A stretch of DNA of 64,000 nt from Ashinkailepas kermadecensis (Eukaryota > Arthropoda > Thecostraca > Neolepadidae): positions 31,951-95,950 of the forward strand of contig JAOTOM010002247.1 of assembly GCA_034440615.1 (NCBI GenBank). Direction: 5' to 3'. Below the pieces are notes generated by a model. It was not told where the DNA came from and did not search any database. It saw only the letters and a program-made list of their open reading frames with translations. Within the stretch, counting starts at the first letter, position 1, and the number at the start of each line of letters is the position of its first letter. This document shows, one piece after another, positions 57,424 through 64,000 of the stretch. The position numbers and the translations under genes were made by a program.

Positions 57424-58168
57424 TCATTGTATGATATTAATGACATGCATATTAGACACAGCATGGATGCCTGCAACTGCCCTTGTTCCACAACACATGT
57501 TTGCAAGGTGTCCTCCTTTTCCACAGTTGTGGTATTTTTGTCCCTTGGCAGAACAATTGGTCGACTTCGCATGGTGGGGTCCACCATAACAGAAGCACTT
57601 GGTGCTGCCCTGCTGGATCTGCTGTGCTGTCCTCTGCACTGGTGGTGCTGCTGCACTCGGAGAGCGAGAACCACCGGGCCCCACAGGGGCACTGCCTGCT
57701 GGTATCGAGTGGAGCGGGCTGTCTTGCCACGGTCGCCATCGCCACTGGTTTGCACTGCCTGGACCCCGCCATGACAGCAGCCTCACGCTCTGCCGTTCTG
57801 CCGTCTACAGTTGACGCGATGACCAGAACCTTCGCCAGGTCTAGAGTTGTCTCCAGAAGCAGACACTGGCGTAGTCAAGATGACAGGGTCTTCTCCACCA
57901 CCTGGTCCCGAATGAATTCATGGTCTCTGTCTTCATATGCACATGTTGCTGACATCTGACACAAGACACTCACCCACTGAGCCGTAGTCTCACTGGCCAA
58001 CTGGCCCCGGCTCTTAACCCTATATCTCTCGGCAACATTGTTGGTCCTGGGTGTGAAACACTCACTCAAGATGGACGTAGTATGTTCCAAGTCAGCATCT
58101 GACTCAGACTTGACGGACGGTGACAAACTATGGAAGATGCGCTGTCCCTGCGCATGACATAAGCCCAT
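57424..58168 (-). pseudogene. Gypsy-type gag remnant with zinc knuckles
   Basis: Read leftward: a capsid-like part (58168-57875) with FTPRTNNVAERYRVKSRGQ, ETTAQWVSVLCQMSATCAYE and FIRDQVVEK, then after frame changes a CCHC region at about 57590-57480 (CFCYGGPHHAKSTNC and HNCGKGGHLANMC). These match gag of invertebrate Ty3/Gypsy elements. No pol follows to the left before unrelated sequence. Confidence 0.8.
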
Positions 58169-58626
58169 GAATTAGGTGATACATATTAGAGTCAATACAT
58201 CTATTAATCAGACCTACATACCACTTTTATACATACCAGTTGATGGCCATCATGTGACGAATCGAAGAAAATATGTATTGAAGAATACGCAGGTCGTGTT
58301 GCTAATTACACAAAACACAATCTTAATGCTGTGTTCAACCATTGGTCACAACATCTCAATCAAGTTTGAAAATGCTTGCACAATATTTTTTAAAGGACAC
58401 ATTTTCTCCTCAAAATACCACGATGGGCCTGAAGTACAAGTATACCAATTTTTGGCTATACCTTTCGCCGGCAGGGCTGGATTGATGGTTTGGGATCAAT
58501 GATGTGGAGGCGGAAGTGCTTCTTCCATGACATATGGGGAGCATAATTTGTATGTGTCTCAGATCAGAAGCCCGTTTCATATTTCCAGAGACCACTTAAA
58601 AATAAGATGGCCGACATCATCGATTA

Positions 58627-58866
<240 letters not shown>

Positions 58867-58999
58867 TTTTCTCTCTCTCGTTTGCACCTGGTGATAGATG
58901 CCTACTACTGGATTTCAAGCTCTCCTGTCGATAGTTATACGTCCTGTCCTCATTAACAGTGATACTGTATTACATAGCCATACATAAAGACACGGTGTT

Positions 59000-59980
59000 A
59001 ATACGTAAACGATAGCGTGGACACCAGGGAGCGCCCACTCACACCCACCACGGCCAACACATACGGACAGACGGCCGCCGCGCGGAAGACGAGACGGGCG
59101 CGGCTGGAGCGTCGTCCGCCGCACCTCGCGCCGGCTATCACAGAAATTACGGCCGGCCACCAGGGGCCGTCACACCACCGGAGAGCGCAGCGCTATACAT
59201 GTTCGTTCATCTGGCCCGCCAACAACACCGTAAAGTCTCGCATATCGACAGAACCTAGCATATCACCACGACATCCGTCCCGTCACATTTGAACAGCAGA
59301 CGGCGGCACGTCCGACACCGCAGCGTAGGCCGGTGCGTCTGATACCACGACATGGGTCGGCGCATCCGACGCCACGACATGGGCCGCCGCGTCCGACGCC
59401 ACGACATGGGCCGGCACGTTCGTCCCACAGAGCACGACGTGTCGCCGCAACCGACGCTCGGCGCCGAGCCGCGTCCGTCGCCGGCAATAGGTGGCGCACG
59501 TGGCGCGAGCCCGGCCGACGGAGCACCGGCGGGTGCTCCGTCTGCTGCTGCTGCTCGACACGGGAGAGATCCTGTTGTGGCGCGAGCCCTGCCGATCTGG
59601 AGCTCCGGCGGCGCGCTGTTTCGACACGGGAGAGATCCTGTTGTGGCGCGGGCACGGCCGGCCCCGGTCGCCTCACGACTGGCGCTGTTCGGCTGGACCG
59701 GAGGGGCGCCAGCGGCGCTAGGGTCCTCCTCACTTGTCCACCGAGACGGCCCGCTCCATTGAGCAGCGCAGTGGCACCGAGCCCTCCACCCAGTAGCCAG
59801 GCCTCTCCAGCATCTGGCCCCACAGCGCCACCTCCTGGCCAGCCGCGTCCATCCACTCCACCGTCTTGCCATGCTGCTTGCCTGTGGCAGAGGGGTAACG
59901 GTTGTACCGATAGTACGCAGAGTTCCATGGGGGAAGGGTGCGGCAGTGTCGCGCGAGTAGATTGGAGAGTACTGTCAGAA
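59000..59980. promoter_or_regulatory. CpG-rich block with short tandem duplications
   Basis: A long GC/CpG-rich segment in AT-rich surroundings. It contains a 27-bp unit (CCACGACATGGG(T/C)CG) three times at about 59345-59410 and a segment of about 68 bp including GACACGGGAGAGATCCTGTT duplicated at 59559 and 59626. It encloses the exon candidate at 59734-59881. It may be a CpG island or simply GC-rich genic DNA. Confidence 0.4.
59734..59881 (-). CDS. Candidate internal coding exon, gene unidentified
   Basis: On the minus strand a pyrimidine-rich acceptor (TTACCCCTCTGCCACAG) precedes the exon and a good donor (AA/GTGAGG) follows it. The 148-bp exon reads GKTVEWMDAAGQEVALWGQM and on to GYWVEGSVPLRCSM with natural-looking composition (Trp, Gly, acidic and basic residues mixed). 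The exon has 2 nt completing a prior codon and ends 2 nt into the next. The family was not recognised. No flanking exon was found in the window. Sequence quality and splice sites favour a real exon, but this is unproven. Confidence 0.35.
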
Positions 59981-60632
59981 GATTGGATAGTTCCGTAACT
60001 AAATTAACAGAAGGCCACGCGGTAAATCGCAGTACAAGATGGATGCAAAACATCACGAGGATAGGGAAAGGTGGACGAGTAGTCACGGGTGTCGAGGTTC
60101 GATATAGTTTATAATTCCAGGATCTGGGGGAGGGAGTGCGATCTTGTAAAGCGACGACGTGGCTGGGTTGAACCGGAGGTTCTGCCCATGGCCAAAACAA
60201 AAATCCTCGGCTTTGTGATCGTAGGAGAATAAGAGTGGGCCTAAATCAACATTGTTTCCGAAAAAATCCATATTTTTAGGAACATCGCAGAAAAGAATGT
60301 TTTCTCCAACCATAAGTCTCGGGATCTCGGGACCATTAGCCCCTTGCCGGCGAATCCACTCCAGGTGGATAATCTCAGGGGCACGAGTATAGACGAGGTC
60401 ATGTCAGACTGCTATATAGCCACCCTATGTTGGTACACCGGATGCATGATGGGCTGGTGGTGTCGGGCGGATAAATAGCAGTGATAAATTGCGAACAGGA
60501 ACGGTTACTGTGTACAAGGAATCAGCCAGGTGAATGGGCTCTTCAAAAGCTAAGAGAACCGACTTAGATTATTGCGTCCAATTCCCTTCATATACGTGCA
60601 TAATATCATGTCGTATGAAAGTAGGTGTGTTC

Positions 60633-60960
60633 TTAACCCTTTGCCTGCCGGAGTGTGTAAATCGAGTAACTTTCTGCACAACCCCTGTCTGTCGCAATCG
60701 AGTAACTTTGTGTAATAGTTTCCACTCGTGCCGTGGGCTTGACTGGGCAGTTTGCCTTGTCAAGGACCGGTGATGGATGGGTTGGCGGCACCATTCATGG
60801 CGGGCCTGACTGGTGGGGTCAGAAGTCCATCACATCATTTGGCAGGGGGTAATTAGGATCGTGTTCCGGCATGATTATCATTGAAAATGACAGCTGGGGA
60901 AGTCCATTACCAGGCGACCAAAATTCTTGGGAAATGACACTGCCATGCGAGCGATTTCAA
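60633..60960 (+). mobile_element. piggyBac-like left terminus (TTAA + CCCTTTGCCTGCC)
   Basis: TTAA at 60633-60636 is followed by CCCTTTGCCTGCCGG, matching the usual start of many piggyBac-superfamily elements, which duplicate TTAA on insertion. The subterminal zone has two copies of AATCGAGTAACTTT(C/G)TG (60657 and 60697) and CATTCATGGCGGGC (about 60791). No piggyBac transposase is present in the window. Confidence 0.6.
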
Positions 60961-61806
60961 CCTAAGTGGGTGTATAGGGTAGTCATGGGCGCTGAATCAA
61001 TCTGTGAAAGTTTTAGCTTCGTACTGGCAGCGACCTTGGAGATATGGCCTGAGGAAATTTTCATAGGTCACATTGCAGGTCAATCTTTGAGAGTGATTAT
61101 CTCCGGTACTTTAAAACCTAGGATAAACATATAGCATATCTGTAGAATCGCAAACACCTCTTCTTTTCATTTCTAGGATCGGTTTTTAATTTTGAACAAA
61201 TTTCGAAGCTGTGGCCGTTTGATCTCAGGTCACGTGACCTCCCGTGACCCCAAGCCACTTGATATTCATATTTGTAACCACATTTACTATAGGGGTCATC
61301 GATTGTCTTTCGAAGCAATAAATAAAAATGAAGTTTATTTACAAATAACAATTAATAATTTGCCTTCATTCTACCCGTGTTTATTGATTTTCACACGTTT
61401 TGCTGAGTGGTCGGGTCAGTCTTTTGCTAGCTATTGACCCCCAAAGCTCATAGGGCTATGATTCGAGATATGCACTTATCAGGCATGATGAGATGAACCC
61501 GTCCGAACATGTCCGATTTCATGACCTCAGGTCACCAGGTCTTCTATCCGGTTCAGGTTAAATACATCAGTGGGATGAAAATGGTAATATCGGAAGACGT
61601 TTTGGACCCATAGTAGTGAGATAGGTGCTGATTTACACCTAAATAAATATTCAATGTATGCCTGTTACGTAGTCAATGAGAATGATTGGCAAAATCATTC
61701 ACTTCACAGTTCTGGTACTCCCACCTTTGTGTTGCGGTTTGCGCAGTCAATCGCAGCTAGTCGACCGTGAAACTGATAACGGTCGGTCGAGATGTAAAAT
61801 ATTGAG
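60960..61806 (+). repeat. Long inverted repeat, left arm (about 850 bp)
   Basis: Reverse complement of 63145-64000, with scattered differences and a few small indels. It starts CCTAAGTGGGTGTATAGGG and ends at AAAATATTGAG. It contains the nuclear-receptor palindrome AGGTCACGTGACCT (61227-61240). It may begin further left, since the right arm is cut by the window end. Confidence 0.93.
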
Positions 61807-61814
61807 CCGCGTGA

Positions 61815-62645
61815 CGCGTTTATGACGACCTGTCTAAGACGATCCGCAATCTGATCAGACATCATAATGTGTCTAAGGAACAGGGGCGTGCTTTTCAGGA
61901 GTTGCAGGATTCAGTCGATGTGGGTGAGGCAGTAGTTTTAGGCGATTTTGCCGAGAACTATACCTGCGTTGTACAGGATGAGGTACAGAGTTATCATTGG
62001 GACGCTCCTCAAGTGACGGTTCATCCGTTTGTAGCTTATTGAAAAGAGGACAACTCCATCAGAGTTTATGTGTTATATCCGATGCACTGAAGCACAATGC
62101 TGCTATTGTCCACGCGTTCTTACAACACTTAGTTCCTATTTTGAAGTCACGTGTCCCTGGTTTAAGAAAGATTCGTTACGTTTCAGACGGATGCGCCGGT
62201 CAGTACAAGAACCGTTTCAATTGTGTGAATGTGTGCCGTCACCGTGAAGATTTCGATGTTGACTGCGAGTGGCACTTTTTCGGTACCTCCCATGGCAAGA
62301 GCGTATGCGATGGTGTTGGTGGTCCAGTGAAAAGAGCGACGGCTATGGAGAGTTTGAGACGACCCAGCCAGGACCAGATTCTGAGTGCTGAAGATATGCA
62401 CCGATTTCTCAGTGAAAAAAAAATTCGGTCATTCACTTCCTATTCGTTTCCAAAGATTGCGTTTCAAAAGTGACTGAATCCCTTAAAGAGCGGTTCACCA
62501 AGGCTCTCACTGTCAAGGGCACACAAAGGTTTCATAAGTTTAGACCAGTTGACCGGTTCCACATCATTGTCTATGAACATCATCCAGTAATGCAGGAGTT
62601 TACGTTCGCGTTTGTAAGGATGAGTAGGTAAGCGTTGATATGTAG
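61815..62645 (+). pseudogene. Broken ORF of a widespread uncharacterised invertebrate family
   Basis: Between the inverted repeats is the C-terminal part of a protein family seen in multicopy form in arthropods and cnidarians. Landmarks: LGDFAENYTCVVQDEVQSYHW, a stop at about 62040, a frame change, then VISDALKHNAA, YVSDGCAGQYKNR, EWHFFGTSHGKSVCDGVGG, and after another stop at 62471, FHKFRPVDRFHI. The conserved Asp residues in DFAENY and SDG, plus the CDG segment, look like an RNase H-type fold, hence possibly a transposase; that is inference. The N terminus is missing, cut by the left arm. Confidence 0.7.
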
Positions 62646-62946
62646 TTGATTTTAGGTGATCAAGTGTGAGCGAATGTAGGTATGCCAATACAAAAACGCG
62701 TGATGAGATTTTCATTGGCTTGTGGATACGGAAATTTGTTGTTGGAGGATTCGTTTATTCTTACGTCGATATTATTGTTATTATGCATATAGGTACATAT
62801 GGTGGTATGTTGCCAATGTTTGTTTTTAACTTTGTATGTGAAATGAATAAATGTTGGCATATTAATACTATCTCTAAAAATTATTCACGGTAACCTCTCA
62901 GCTCTCATGGCTGGCGAACATCAAGGTAAAGTTGAAGTTACTTTCC

Positions 62947-63112
62947 AACGTCTTCCGACATCACCATTTTCACCTCCACTGACGTATTTAACCTGACCTG
63001 GATAGGTGACCTGGTGACCTGAGGTCATGAAATCGGGCACGTTCGGGTTTGTCTCATCATGCTTGATAAGTGTATATCTTAAATTATAACCCTATGAGCT
63101 TTGGGGTCAATC
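62947..63112 (+). repeat. Extra partial copy of arm sequence (direct repeat of 63347-63515)
   Basis: About 165 bp, starting at AACGTCTTCCGACAT and including TGACCTGGTGACCTGAGGTCA and GTCTCATCATGC, repeats in direct orientation within the right arm. The corresponding left-arm sequence is at about 61434-61610. The right side thus holds two tandem partial copies. Confidence 0.85.
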
Positions 63113-63144
63113 GCTACCCCGCTGACCCCAAAGCTCTGACCCGA

Positions 63145-64000
63145 CTCAATATTTTACATCTCGACCGACCGTTATCAGTTTCGCTGTCGACTAGCTGCGA
63201 TTGACCGCGCGAGCCGCAACACAAAGGTGGGAGTACCAGAACTATGAAGTGAATGATTTTGCCAATAATTCTCATTGACTACCCAACAGGCATACATTGA
63301 ATATTTATTTAAGTGTAAATCAGCACCTATCTCACTACTATGGGTCCAAAACGTCTTCCGACATTACCATTCTCACTTCCACTGATGTATTTAACCTGAA
63401 CTGGATAGATGACCTAGTGACCTGAGGTCATGAAATCGGGCACGTTCGGATTCATCTCATCATGCCTGATAAGTACATATCTCGAATCATAGCCCTATGA
63501 GCTTCGGGGGTCAATCGCTAGCATAATCGCTAGCAAAAGACTGACCCGACCACTCAGCAAAACGTGCGAAAATCAATAAACTCGGGTAGAATGAAGGCAA
63601 TTTATTAATAGTTATCAGTAAATAAACATCATTTTTATGTATTGTTTCGAAAGACAATCGATGACCCCTACAGTAAATGTGGTTACAAATGTGAATATCA
63701 AGTGGCTTGGGGTCACGGGAGGTCACGTGACCTGAGATCAAACGGCCACAGCTTCGAAATTTGTTCAAAATTAAAAACCGATCCTAGAAATGAAAAGAAG
63801 AGGTGTTTGCGATTCTACAGATATGCTATATGTTTATCCTAGGTTTTAAAGTACCGGAGATCATCACTCTCAAAGATTGACCTGCAATATGACCTATGCA
63901 AATTTCCTCAGGCCATATCTCCGAGGTCGCTGCCAGTACGAAGCTAAAACTTTCCCAGATTGATTCAGCGCCCATGACTACCCTATACACCCACTTAGGT
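63145..64000 (-). repeat. Long inverted repeat, right arm (cut by window end)
   Basis: Reverse complement of 60960-61806. Position 64000 pairs with 60960, so the arm continues beyond the window. The palindrome AGGTCACGTGACCT recurs at 63720-63733. Frames inside the arms (for example about 63511-63768 minus and 61192-61437 plus) encode the same peptide because they are the same DNA; there is no evidence that it is a gene. Confidence 0.93.

Noticed and set aside
61192..61437. Conserved 80-residue protein present twice (also about 63511-63768)
   Set aside because: Identity is explained by the inverted-repeat DNA; there are no start, domain or codon-bias arguments for coding.

Overview
The window is eukaryotic, repeat-rich, mostly non-coding DNA, most likely from an arthropod. 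It has no operons or dense prokaryotic coding. Evidence for an arthropod: tracts of the GGTTA/TTAGG motif (the usual arthropod telomere unit, here interstitial), a Ty3/Gypsy retrotransposon, an APE-type (Jockey/I-like) LINE, a Penelope-like remnant, tRNA-derived SINEs, many MITE-like elements, and spliced gene structure. A chelicerate or crustacean seems plausible, but the sequence alone does not settle it.

Host genes are sparse. The one confident host exon is the first coding exon of a casein kinase I gamma gene (minus strand, 6727 to about 7000) inside a CpG-rich promoter-like block. Its later exons would lie to the left and are not recognisable in 1-6700, so the left end is probably intron 1. 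A second, unidentified exon candidate with good splice sites lies at 59734-59881 (minus) in another GC-rich block. A 274-codon intact ORF (53020-53844, minus) and a broken SWIM-type zinc-finger ORF (46449 to about 46760, plus) look like members of multicopy, transposon-like families.

Layout. 1-7.4 kb: CRE-rich CpG block, direct repeats, a near-perfect 65-bp-arm hairpin, and the kinase exon. 7.4-26 kb: AT-rich DNA holding SINE insertions with clear target-site duplications, a TIR-bearing MITE family carrying GGTTA tracts, a foldback element and hAT-like MITEs. 26.4-30.9 kb: decayed Ty3/Gypsy. 30.9-32 kb: a degenerate short-period repeat unit. 32-35.9 kb: LINE on the minus strand, lacking its 3' part. 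38.7-44.7 kb: a roughly 6 kb repeat complex built from 21-25 bp units, with a homogeneous 21-bp core array, bounded by hAT-like ends and a near-matching 8-bp duplication. 45-54.7 kb: four further tandem arrays (about 178, 273, 30 and 18 bp periods) and a second plus-strand copy of the degenerate unit. 55.8-58.9 kb: SINE heads, Penelope-like GIY-YIG remnant, Gypsy-type gag remnant, TA microsatellite. 60.6-64 kb: a piggyBac-like terminus followed by about 850-bp inverted repeats enclosing a broken ORF of a widespread uncharacterised family; the right arm runs off the window.

The most unusual points are: (1) two related families of 21-25 bp periodic repeats whose degenerate copies are collinear over hundreds of bases, so they moved as long units; (2) the long-inverted-repeat element at the right end; (3) several ultra-short SINE insertions, some under 60 bp, with intact target-site duplications; (4) a 10-bp triplication that breaks a SWIM zinc-finger frame.
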